64,000 nt of DNA, taken from contig CM068553.1 of NCBI GenBank assembly GCA_035048495.1, positions 16,431,190 through 16,495,189 of the forward strand, given 5' to 3'. The position numbers and the translations under genes are program-made. Shown piece after piece: positions 43,092 through 53,530 of this stretch; the first letter of the stretch is position 1; each line of letters starts with the position of its first letter. A model generated the notes under the pieces. It ran no database searches and had not been told where the DNA came from. It worked only from the letters and a program-made list of their open reading frames with translations. Source of the DNA: Euptelea pleiosperma. Taxonomy: Eukaryota > Streptophyta > Magnoliopsida > Ranunculales > Eupteleaceae.

Positions 43092-45952
43092 GTCTAAAAG
43101 GAAAAAGAGATGATCAGGTTTGCTGAAAATCCAAGGATCATACCATATATTAGTTTGGATTCCATAACCAATAAGCTTCACAAAACATGGTTTAAAAAAT
43201 TCTTTAGCCTTCATCATACCACGCCAAACCCAAGGATCTCCTGCCTTCACAAAAGCATCCAGAACTGAACAATTTGAGAAATGCTTTCCCTTTAGAGGAC
43301 GGGCAAGTAAACACTGAAGTTCTAACAATACTTTCCAAATATTTTTGGCCAGAAGGGCTAGGTTAGTTTCAAAAAATCTCCTAAAACCAAGTCCACCCAC
43401 TGCCTTAGGTGTACAAATAGATCCCAATTGACTAAGTATAAAGCTTTATCCTTAGTATCCCCATTCTACCAGAATTGATTGACCCCAGAATCCATAGCTG
43501 AACATAAGGATTTTGAGAAAAGGAAGGAAGACATAAGATAAATAGGTATAGCAGTAGCAACTGCTTTGATAAGAGTGGTTTTGCCCACTACTAAAAGAGT
43601 ATGGGCTTTCCATCCAGAGATGGCAATGTTGATTCTATTAAGAGAATATTGGAAAGCTTGATTCTTTGATTTGCCCACAAAAAGCGGAGTGCCCAAATAA
43701 TTTTCCGAAAGCTTCATATTCTTAATATTAAGAATGAAGGACATGGCTCTCTTTTGTCTTCTATGCATGTTGTTACTAAATATAATACCAGATTTATCAA
43801 AATTGACTTGTTAACCGCAGGCTTGACAAAAACCAGAAAGAAGATCTTTGAGGATTCTAGTCTCAACCAAATTGGCTCCAGTAAAGATAAAACAATCATC
43901 AGCAAAGAGAAGATGAGAGATGGGAAGGCACCCTTTAGAAATTTGATTGCCATAGATTCGATTTTGGTTTACTTCCAGATCCAACATTTTAGATAGGACT
44001 TCGGTAGACAAGATAAAAAAGAAAGGAGATAGTGGGTCACCTTGCCGAAGCCCACGAGAAGAATGAAAGAAACCCCAGGGAGAGCCATTAAGCATAACTG
44101 AAAAAGAAGGGGATGATATACATTGAACAATCTAATTTATTCAAATATCACAGAATCCAAAAGCCTTCAAAGTATTAGTCACAAAAGACCATTCAATATA
44201 GTCATATGCTTTGGTCATATCAAGTTTAATGGCAACCAAATATGTTTTCCTTTTTTTTTTATAAAATGAATGATTTCTTTAGCTAAGATTGTGTTATCCG
44301 AAATGTGATGCCCCGAAATGAAAGCAACTTGGTTAGGAGAAACTAGTTTCCCAATGACACCTTTCAACCTAAGAGTAAGGATTTTGGAGATGACCTTGTA
44401 AATTACATTACAAAGTCTAATAGGTCTATATTGGGAAATAGAAATAGGAGCATGAAATTTGGGAATTAAGTCAATGTTGGTATGATTTAAGGCCCTAAGA
44501 GAACAATACGTATGAAAGAAATCAGTTACCAACTTAAAGATATCAGATTTGACATAATCCCAAAAAAATTGGAAGAAAAACCCTGTAAACCCATCACGAC
44601 CTGGTGCTTTATGTGCTCCAATACTAAAAGCAGCTTCTCTAACTTCCTCAAGGGTAGGGGAGGAGGTCAACTGATTATTATCATCCTTAGTTACCAAGGG
44701 TTTAATGACCTTTTGAATCAAGTCAAAATTAATAGGTTTTGAGGATGTGAACAAATCGGAATGATAATCCACAAAGGCTTTACCTATCGAATCTCTCTTG
44801 TGCTGCCAAGACCCAGTTGCATCCTTAATATAGTCAATTTTGTTCTTCTTTCTTTTTATAATGGTTGAGAGGTGAAAGAATTTGGTATTCCTATCACCCT
44901 CCTTTAACCAAATTTCACAAAGATTTATCTTGCCATAGAGATTCTTCTTGGATAAGAGCAAGATCACGTTGTTCAGTGATAGACTTTTCATTTCTCAGGT
45001 TAGGGGATGAAGGACATTTATTCTGAGTTTGAGAAAGCTGATCTTTGAGATTCCTGACCTTATCACATATGTTACCAAATTTTTCCTTGTTCCATTTCCT
45101 GTGTTCTATTTTGGTTTTTTTAATTTTCTAATAACTCCAGGAACAAGGGGATCATCAATGGGTGGTATCCAGGTATTGTGAACAATATTTTGGCATTCTT
45201 CTTCAGAAGCCCAAGCAGATAAAAAGTGGAATGGTTTAGGTATTTTAAGAGGTTTTGGGTTTGATTCAATTAGGATAGGGGTATGATCAGATCCATAAGA
45301 CGAGATGTTTAACTTTTGCATTTGGGAAAAGTTGACGACATCCCAGATTTGCAATAGCTTTGTCCAATCTGATTCTAACATTAGCCAAGCCTTGTCTTTT
45401 ATTGGACCAAGTATATGGGGAACCAAAAAAACCTAGATCAGTGAAAAAACTATCCATAAAGCTCAGATGGGCTAAATTAAGAGGTTGGAGATGGGAGGAA
45501 TAACTCGATTTTTCCCATTGAGGTGAGATATCATTGAAATCTCTTGTTATCATCCAAGGAGTAGAAATGTTGAGACCAAATGATGTTAAGTCCCTCCAAA
45601 GTATTTGATGATGAATAGTTCTAGGATCACCATAGATAAGTGACAGGGTCCAGGGAGAAGAGACAAGTTTGGATAATACCCTGAAAATGTAAACCCCTAC
45701 AATTTTGAAAAATAGGTTCCATTATCACTCCTATTTTCCAAACGACCCAAAGCCCTCACTCTGACCATTCGCAGGTTGAATACAATGATTGATAAACCCA
45801 AGGTTTTTTATAAGACTAAGGATTTTATCAAATGAAGCTTTTCTTTCAGAGAGAAAAATGCAATCAGGGTTCAGATCCTTGATCTGGGTTTTAAGAGCCC
45901 TAGCTGTCATGGGTTTCCCACTCCAGCGATAGTTCCAGGCGACGATCAACAT
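43092..45952 (-). pseudogene. LINE ORF2, 5' part: endonuclease and reverse transcriptase
   Basis: Begins MLIVAWNYRWSGKPMTARAL with PDCIFLSERK (APE-type endonuclease), then SPYTWSNKRQGLANVRIRLD with KAIA, WLKEGDRNTKFFH, the RT core PIRLCNVIYKVISKILTLRL, RQGDPLSPFFFILSTEVLS and ISHLLFADDCFIF (FADD catalytic box), then MGSICTPKAVGGLGFR. It is split by frameshifts at several points (near 45106, 44215, 43811, 43466). The rest of the ORF is at 33386-34504. Confidence 0.92.
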
Positions 45953-46131
45953 TGATCACCCGGGGGCAGATAAGGGCCTACCACCCTCGCCCTTTTATTG
46001 GATTGGGATTCGTAATTAGATAGTATAGAACTGGTTTGAATATAAGGTTTATAAGACCTTACCTCTTGTGAAGAGCTAGACATCTTATCATGCTTGGGGT
46101 TGACATGCTCCAGATCAACAAAGCTCTTGTG

Positions 46132-47560
46132 CTACTTAGATGAAGCAAGTTCTACTAGTTTTTGATTTTCAATATCAGCAGAACCCCCACTCTCCAGGCG
46201 ATGTCCAACAGGAGAAGAAATGAGGGAGCCAGCTTGGGGTGAAGGAACAGATGGTGTAGAAAGTTTTGTCGGGGAATGTTTTGCACCTTTCGAAATACAT
46301 TCAGTAACATCAAATTCAGATCTAGTAGGATTAGGAACTATCAGCCCCAAAGCTTGAGCTACTCCAGTAGGTAAAGTAAGATGATCTTGAAGATGTTCAG
46401 GTCCTACCTTGAAGCTCCAGTATACCCGGTTGCCTTCCATTCGAATGTTTCGCTAGAATCTGAATGAGGATAATCATCTTTTTGGGGAGAATTACTCATA
46501 TTTTCAATCAATTTACTGAGATGGAGAACTTGGTTTGGGGGGGAGTTACTTCAAGATGCTCAGGTAATTCTATCAAAATGGGTTCAGGATTAGAAATGGA
46601 TAGGTTAGGTTAGAGCTTTCAAAATCAAATATGTCAGGGATATTTCCTTCAGATTAGGGTTGTGATTGGGATTTTCAATAGATGCTATCAAGGTAGCTAG
46701 TAGGATGGATAGGTGGATGGTTTTGGATCGTAGGATTAATTTGATTCAGTTTAGATGGTAAGGATAGCTTTACCTCTGAATCTAAAAGACCAACAGTCGG
46801 TTGAGTAATCTCCTCAAGATATGGGATTTTCAATGGTGCTTGCAATAGCATCAGCCTATATCAGAGATAGTACTGATTTCATCCAGGTGCTTGACACGTA
46901 TTCTTCCTTTTCAGAGATATTTTTGAATTTATGAGAGGATGTACTCCCCAATTCTCAGTAGCTATAGACCTACCGGAGAACCCAAATCTGAATCTATCCA
47001 TTTCTTCCGACCTAGTTTCTGCTTTGAGCCATGATCCAAATTGTTTTTGCTTGTGGATCTTTCCAACGATTGGTATTAGCCGTAAATTGTTGATCAATCA
47101 GATGATTATTCAGGTGCTCCTCCTTACAATATCAGTCTAGATGACCCAGAAATCCACAGTTGAAACAAACTTTGGGGAGTTTTTCATACCAAAAATCCTC
47201 CCAGATCAGAAACTCTTGAATTAAAACCCATGCACTAGGAATCAACATTTTCCGTATGTCCAAAATCACCTTAAACCGCAAGAATTTATATTTTGGGACA
47301 AACAATTCTGGTCGGAAATCAACAGAAATTACTAGTCCGATATCCTTACCTAAATCGAGTGCCAGATCTGAACTGAAACTCTCTGGAAGTAGCCCATGAG
47401 CTTGAACCCAAAAAGGACTAAGATGAAAGGAGATCTCCAAAATGGGAATAATCGCTTCTCGTTTAACCAAAATGATCAGACAACCAAGCAGCAACCAAGA
47501 ACCATTCTCAGTAACCCAGATCTGGTGTTCTGCAAGTTGAAAAAGAAATCAGAAATGGTT
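46132..47560 (-). pseudogene. LINE ORF1 (CCHC nucleic-acid-binding protein)
   Basis: The frame at 47494-47132 reads PFWVQAHGLLPESFSSDLAL, FRPELFVPKYKFLRFKVILD and KVCFNCGFLGHLD, the usual ORF1 pattern of plant L1 elements (RNA-binding-like domain followed by a CCHC finger). A downstream frame (46440-46132) is Pro/Ser-rich with GPEHLQDHL. Frames are disconnected by stops. Confidence 0.8.
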
Positions 47561-48048
47561 GAACCCTAGATCGATGATCTGAAATTTTTAAAATCTTTCC
47601 CACGCCGCTTGTGCACAACGATCAATCTTACCGGAGTCTACTAGTGAATCTGCAAAAACCTTTCCTATTAAAACATATTTCCAATTGGCCAACCCTCTAG
47701 TCATGGAAACAGAACTAGGACGGATGAGAGCTCATTCTTGGCAAGCTAACGTCATCTTTGTCCTTAATTCACAACTGAGAACCCCTAAAGGATCGGGATC
47801 TGTAGAATCGTCTATTATATCCATAAGAAATTATAAAGATGGGAATCCCAAGGAAATTAAAAAGTAAAGAAGCAAAGGTAGATCTGAAATTTACAGGTAA
47901 AAACTATAAAAGAAAGGGGAGGAACATGAACAGGAATTGGAAGATAGAGAGGGAGATACGGAAAAAGAAACAAGAGGAAAAACCCAGAAGAAAAGCAAAA
48001 AACCAGAGTAGAAGTCTCGAGCAGTCGACTATGTTTTTTTTCCAAATC

Positions 48049-48549
48049 TTAAAAAGTGATATTTTTACTTATATGAAAATAATTCTAAAACACCAAAGAC
48101 CGGTAAAAATATCTTCAAATGTAGTTTTGGTCAAAACAAGAATTATGATCTAGCTTTTGCTTTTACTAGCTTACTAGACGTAGTAAAAAACCACACATCA
48201 CTGACTACCAAAGTTTTAAACTATTATAGTCTAAAAGCTTAGAATTACGAAATTCTTACCAAAGGACCTTGGATACGAATTATTGACCTTCGATGCACAT
48301 TTTTCTTGATTTTGAGCTCTTCAATCTTTACCATTTGTCTTAATTTTTATCGTAAGGAACTTGAAATACTTTGCTTGATATTCCATAACAAGATAAATCA
48401 AATGATCTACCAGTGAAGCTTCATCCAATGCAACTTTGATCTTCATACCTTATCTCTCTAAAATATTATATGACTTGGACTAGACAAAGATATATACATC
48501 ACGACATAGTTGTCATGAAATTAACAATACAGTAAAATATGAGTTTACA
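48049..48549 (-). mobile_element. Outer Copia-type solo LTR, piece 3 of 3
   Basis: Resumes after the LINE and ends near TGAGTTTACA. ATAGTTGTCATGAAATTAAC just before the end parallels the tips of the other two Copia-type LTRs (GGGATTGACAACCGAGAC at 43073 and TTTGTCAAATTGAATATG at 55247). The following CTTTC resembles CTTTT before 29290. Confidence 0.6.
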
Positions 48550-48677
48550 CTTTCTCTCAGCATCCATGCTGTTTGCGGGCCCAAGAAAATAAACTAAGTA
48601 GGGCTAGGAGAGTTCTGTATCCAAAGTCCTTTGTATGTTTCACATGTTCTTTGCTCGCGAATGTCACCAATGTTCAC

Positions 48678-48963
48678 ATGAGCCACGTGGCACATTGTTA
48701 GAGACCATTGATTGTATGGATGTTTGGCTCATCATTATGCGGATATACACAGAAAAAATATCATGATTAGTGATTTTGAACCATTGGATCTGTGTACCCC
48801 CAAATAATGCTCCACCGAAGAAAATCAACCCTTATAAAATATTAAAATCCAACGGTTAGAAGCTAACAATAAGGCTGAATTTTGCTCTGTAGGTCCACAA
48901 AGGAATGAATGGGCCAAACATCCATACGGTCGGTAGTCTCTAAGAATTTGCCACGTGGCTCAT
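48678..48963. repeat. Fold-back family A, copy 6 (best preserved)
   Basis: Ends ATGAGCCACGTGGCACATTG and TTGCCACGTGGCTCAT. Arms carry TTGTATGGATGTTTGGCTCA and GGGCCAAACATCCATACGGT. 286 bp. This copy best defines the termini. No TSD seen. Confidence 0.8.
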
Positions 48964-49181
48964 TTAAACTTTCGTGAGCGTCTTGAGCAAAATAGGGCTC
49001 AACATTTTAGTGGAGTCAAAAGTTGGCACGTGGCATTTTCCAAGGGGTCAATATCAAACTTTGATGTCGAGCTGAAAATCAATTTTTTTTCTAGTTTCGA
49101 CTATCGCCAATCGCCATTAGAGGAGGCAGCCCTTTTTGTTGGTTATTTGGGCTCTTTTTGAGTTTTGACGACTGAAAGAGC

Positions 49182-49208
49182 GCTCTCTCTCTCTCTCTCT
49201 CTCTCTCT
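49182..49208. repeat. CT microsatellite in the presumed 5' UTR of the 54-aa gene
   Basis: About thirteen CT units ending 11 bases before the start codon. A second tract of similar length (49241-49262) lies just inside the intron. Confidence 0.9.
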
Positions 49209-49218
49209 ACAGCAGCAG

Positions 49219-49531
49219 ATGCCAACGATGCCTGTAAGCCTCTCTCTCTCTCTCTCTCTCTCATCATTTCTCACGAACCAGATCCTGATCTGATATGTTA
49301 CGGTAGATGATCAAGAGCAGAATTATAGGGTTAGGGTTTTTTGATGGATTTTATTTGAGGTTTCGTTCGTGTATGTTGCAGCTCAGGAGGCTATTAGAGG
49401 TAGAACAACCAGGTCCACTCAGGTACATAATCGGAGCGGCGATCATGATGGTCGGAGTCGTTCTACCCGTCGGATACATGATGTTCCGGAACAAGCGCGT
49501 CCCCTCCTCCTCCTACTCCAAACAGACGTAG
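49219..49531 (+). CDS. Small conserved single-pass membrane protein (54 aa)
   Basis: Two coding exons, 49219-49233 (five codons, MPTMP, then GTAAGC) and 49382-49531 (after TTGCAG), give 54 residues. Order: a short charged N-terminus (LRRLLEVEQPGPLRY), one hydrophobic segment at about residues 20-40 (IIGAAIMMVGVVLPVGYMMF) and a basic Ser-rich tail (RNKRVPSSSYSKQT). The helix followed by RNKR predicts the tail on the cytosolic or stromal side. I recognise it as a kind of small protein conserved in seed plants, from memory of similar sequences, but know of no established function. The splice sites, codon use and sharp membrane profile argue for a real gene. The start is the first ATG after a CT-rich leader; Met4 is an alternative. 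It stands alone between repeats. Confidence 0.8.
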
Positions 49532-50289
49532 GTGTGCCTTAAATTTTCTAAATTTCTCCCTTTCTTTCCTTTAAAGTTCCATTTTTTTCCTCCTTATCTA
49601 TATAATTCAAGCGAGCTGAACTGGGATCTAAATTGGGTTTTCAGGAATAAAGGCTTGATCTAGAAAAATTGGGAAGATTAATGGGAGGCTTATCGCAAGT
49701 TGGGTTGGGTTGATCGGAGATGAAGAACAAGATAAAGTAAAAGGAACCCTTAAAAGATCTGTATAGTACTAATGCGACTGTGTTGAATTGCGATTCTGAT
49801 ATGTCCGTTTTGTTTGGAATTTTAATAATGCAATTCTGATATGTGGGTTTTGTTTAGAATTCCAATGCAATCTCCTAATGAAATATATGCAGTTGTGATT
49901 CTTTTCTTCTGAGAATTGCAATTCTGATTTGTTTATCGAGTAAATTTAATTTTGCACATCTTGGTTTCTTGACGTTCTGCTAATCATATGTTAGGGCATG
50001 TTTGGATGGCCATTTTTGTGCCCAAAAAGAGAGATTTTTGAAAGTGGTGCCAAAATGGTGATCCAAACAGGACTTGAATTTCATTATTTTTGCCATAGAT
50101 TGGATCTATGGATTTTTATGGGAGATGGTGGCTCTAGTTTGTGTTGTTATTTGTCTTGGAATTTGTTACTTTTTTTCTGTTTCTAATTTTTGGTTCAAGA
50201 AATTTCAAGTGTGACCATCTCCAAGGATTTCCATCCAGTTTAAGCTTCTTTGTGAACTGAAAACAAATGACAGCACCAGTGAGAATGAG
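49532..50289. other. 3' region of the 54-aa gene and flank
   Basis: Includes repeated GCAATTCTGATATG words (49800-49930). A small MITE-like unit (GGCATGTTTGGATGGCC left, GTGATCCAAACAGG right) spans about 49995-50072. No gene otherwise. Confidence 0.4.
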
Positions 50290-50475
50290 CACTTTGGTGC
50301 AGGTTGAAGGCTCTATAAGAGTGAGAGGAAGACTGAAAATAATGTGGATTGCAGTAGTAAAAAAATTTGAAGACATGCCTTTGCAGAGGATATGGTTCTA
50401 GATAGAACTGAATGGCGAAACAGTACGTATGTTGCTGGACCCCAATAATTGGGATAAGACATTGTGAGTGATGAT
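50290..50475 (+). pseudogene. C-terminal remnant of an RTE-like LINE polyprotein
   Basis: The sequence reads, across frameshifts, a GRPK-TW...VVKK-like stretch, DRTEWR and finally DPNNWDKTL plus stop. This is the typical end of RT proteins of plant LINE copies where arginine-rich RPK and a W-DK tail are conserved. Only the last 60 or so codons are visible and they are not in one frame. Confidence 0.5.
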
Positions 50476-52619
50476 GATGACATGAAGGGTTTCATCATAG
50501 GACTGCTGTTCCAGAGATATTGGTTCATGGATCTTCCTAATATCTCAGAGAGCCAGATTTGTTTTCACAAGGGTTAATCGATGCTTGATGGGGTCGGATG
50601 GCACATGAGGTTATCGATTTTTTGTGGACTCAAAAGGAATTGTTTTGATGTTGAATAGCGAAAAGGGCTTATGATAGGGAGGGTGACACTATTTTCAACT
50701 TGGTTGTTATTGGTGAGACGTTGAAGCAACAATAGGTGTGTTTAGATTGGTCATTTTGTATATCAAATTTACAGTTGTTCCTAATGGGTTGACAATTGTA
50801 TTTTGCCAATTGTGGACCAAATAAGTTAATTGGGATTAGTTCAAGTCACACAAGATCTGATATTTGAATCCATCAGACAATTATTGACCCTATAGCATTC
50901 CCACATGGACATAGAAGTTATTTGAGGGGAAATGCAGTGCCCCTTTTTGTCTTGGATCTTGGAAGATGGGTGTGGAGTATGGATTTTAGGAGAGGATGGA
51001 GCATATGAATTAGATGGTTATTTTGTTTATTTAAGCGGTCAACTGTGTTTAGTGGGCTATGCTGCAGTTTTGTGACAAAAACGCGCCAACTTCCATTGGA
51101 GCTTCTTTATGTCAGGGCTGCATGTAGAGAGCTAGCATTTTTGTATTGAAATGGTTATTGATTTGGGGGTACATATCAAGCCTTAAGTGTGATTTTCTTA
51201 GTGATGAGGAGCACAATTGGATTCTGAAGCACAGTTTGGATGTGCAGCTGGCACACAGCGGCGATAAAATTTGAAAGCTAGGCTTGGAACTTTATATGCT
51301 ATGCACTATTGAATTCTTATCCCAAATTATGTGTTTCTTGTCTGTTATTTATGAACAAACTTTGGAATTAGTGCAAAAATGCTTGAAATCTAGCTCAAGC
51401 TTACAGGAATAAATGCCTGCCTTTGTGATGCAGGATATAGTTTCTTTCTCTGATTGTTGTCTTGTGTTGATGGAATGATTACCAAGTTGATTAAGGATGA
51501 AGAACCCCTTTAACAGACTTATATACTACTAGTTTGATCCTCTTGAACTTCTGATTCTCTTTGAAATAGAAAAATAATGTGGGTTGGTAAGAATTTCCAT
51601 GTCCAAAAGATAAAATATATTTTGTGTCATTGTTTATGGTTTGGAGAAATGCATTAACAATGACATATATCACATATTCGTTTTATTACTTATTCTATTT
51701 TTAGTTCTTACTCCATGTAATATGACTGTAAATTTCGTTTCATATAGTTCCATTTACTGGATTCTTCAGAGATGTTGGCACCAGATGTGAGATGGGTAAA
51801 TCATGAATTTGTTGACTGCTACCTATGTTAATGCAGTTATTACCTCTTCTTCAATATTTATCAAAAGGCGTTGGAGTTGTATCATCATTTAGGAATTTTA
51901 GTCTTGCCACTTAATTGGAGGGGTATATAGGATTTCTATGGCAAGTTGCTGGCTCATGGATCAGTGAAATAATGGGGGTTCTTCCTGACAGAAACATTTC
52001 AACAGGAGAGACTTGAGTCTTCATTGGGATAATGTGAACCATGAGATCACTGATTCAGTTCCTTATGATTCAAGGGGTTTGCTGGAAGGTGGACAAAAGA
52101 TAGGTATTCACAACCATAGTTAGCAAATTTGTGTATTATACGTGTATAATATGTGATTTTTTTTACGAATTTTTCTTTGGGTGTTGCTTCCAGCCCAGGG
52201 GACCAAGCATTCTGCCAGATGTCCCGGCCTGGTTGCCCCTCGTTCGCCTTTCCTACTAGAGTAGATCTTCCAAAAAAAAAAGCATAAACTTATTATACAA
52301 CTGAACCTTTCAAAGATTCTATAAAATTTTGTATTTTATAAGGAAACGTGTAATACAAGTACAATACATGAACTGTTCCGAATTATTGGGAAAAAAATTA
52401 ATTTCCCGGTTCCTTTTTATTTTATTTTCGTTCTTGCCAAAAAATTTAATGGATTTTTGAATGACAAACATGAATTATACTCTAATTTTTCCATTTTTTT
52501 TCCATATGTTAAATTTGTAACTCTTTTTGCAACGCATACTGTTGCCTATGTTGTTATTAGAGAAAACGGCTTCGGACCAAAGAAGAGGATGCTGGTCAGT
52601 CATTTCAAGTTGACAATGT
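50476..52619. other. Intergenic sequence, no gene seen
   Basis: No frames above 86 codons and none with recognisable motifs or splice structure. Possibly further LINE-derived sequence upstream and unique sequence downstream. Confidence 0.4.
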
Positions 52620-52835
52620 GTTTCCCCTGCCAACACCCGCTTGGGAGGGCAGTTAGTGCATGTGCCCCGTCTGGGGAGGTTGTGGGTTCCAGTCCCCGGT
52701 GCAGCACCTCCGGATGATAGTCCACAGGGAGGAACCTGCTGTGACTAACTAAAAGAATTTACTGCTGTGACTAACCAAGACGGATCAGAAAAATGGGTGT
52801 ACCCTAAGCCCGACCCTTCAAATAATGTGCTTGCT
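52620..52835 (+). mobile_element. Candidate tRNA-derived SINE
   Basis: GGGCAGTTAGTGC resembles a pol III A box; 40-50 bp later GTGGGTTCCAGTCC resembles a B box. The 3' portion ends GGATCAGAAAAATGGGTGTA, then CCCTAAGCCCGACCCTT. The last part is shared with the arm of the fold-back element at 19020-19060. No clear poly(A) or TSD, so the call is tentative. Confidence 0.45.
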
Positions 52836-53530
52836 AGATAATTCATCCTAATGTGCCCAACAGATTTGTTAAAAGTTGGATGTAGGAATTGGTTGTGGCT
52901 GGTAAGTTTAGATTGTGTGGTGCCGATTTAAGGGGAATTTTCGATACCTCGTCAATTTTTCTTCTCTCCCCCCTTTCTCTTATTTCCCCTCCACAATTTC
53001 TGAAATTTTCTAATTGGCCCGTGGGCCCATCGAAATCTCTTATCACCCCCACCCGCCCCAAATGATAAATACAGAAGGGTAATTTGGAAGGGTTTTGCGA
53101 TTTTGATAAAATTGCCTTACTTCGCTTTTCCTTTCCACATCCACCCTCACAACACCGCCAACCCCATTTTCTCTCTAATGTCGCTGGTCGCCCTCTTTCT
53201 CCATCTTTGTTGGTGGCCGAAGAGTGGAGGCACCTCTCGTTTCGCAGGTACTCGTCGTTGTTCGGACAAATGCTTCACTGTTCAGACTGTCAAGTCCAAA
53301 CAGTGAATGATTGTCCGGACTTAGCAGTCCGAGCAATCAATTCAAAGACCATGACTGAGACTGCACGAGAAAAAAACTCTCAATGTATTGTTCCGGCAAA
53401 ATTACTAGAAATTCTTGTTAGAATGGTTTCGAAAATGAAGCTAGAATGATTTTGTCGATTAAAAAAGATTGAATTCAAATACATACATCTATCGATTCTT
53501 CTATTGATTGTTTTACTCAAATGTTCTAAT
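52836..53530. other. Intergenic sequence with an open but unrecognised frame
   Basis: A 121-codon frame (53084-53449, plus strand) starting MEGFCDFDKIALL has no motif I recognise and an irregular composition. It is left uncalled. Nothing else seen. Confidence 0.3.

Larger units (their letters stand above)
33259..48030 (-). mobile_element. L1-type LINE, split by a Copia element
   Basis: Minus-strand non-LTR retrotransposon, about 6.2 kb after removing the nested Copia at 34510-43086. In order it has a 5' UTR, ORF1 with a CCHC knuckle, an APE-type endonuclease, reverse transcriptase with an FADD box, a zinc-finger zf-RVT domain, RNase H, and a poly(A) tail (T run at 33259). Flanks ATGCTTTTTACCAAATC (33242-33258) and ATG-T8-CCAAATC (48031-48048) look like a slightly diverged TSD. 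Several stops and frameshifts show it is dead. Confidence 0.88.

Noticed and set aside
47839..48153. 104-codon Lys-rich plus-strand frame
   Set aside because: Antisense to the LINE 5' UTR; composition follows A-rich sequence.
53084..53449. 121-codon plus-strand frame
   Set aside because: No recognised motif, no splice or poly(A) context; kept only as a note in the gap entry.
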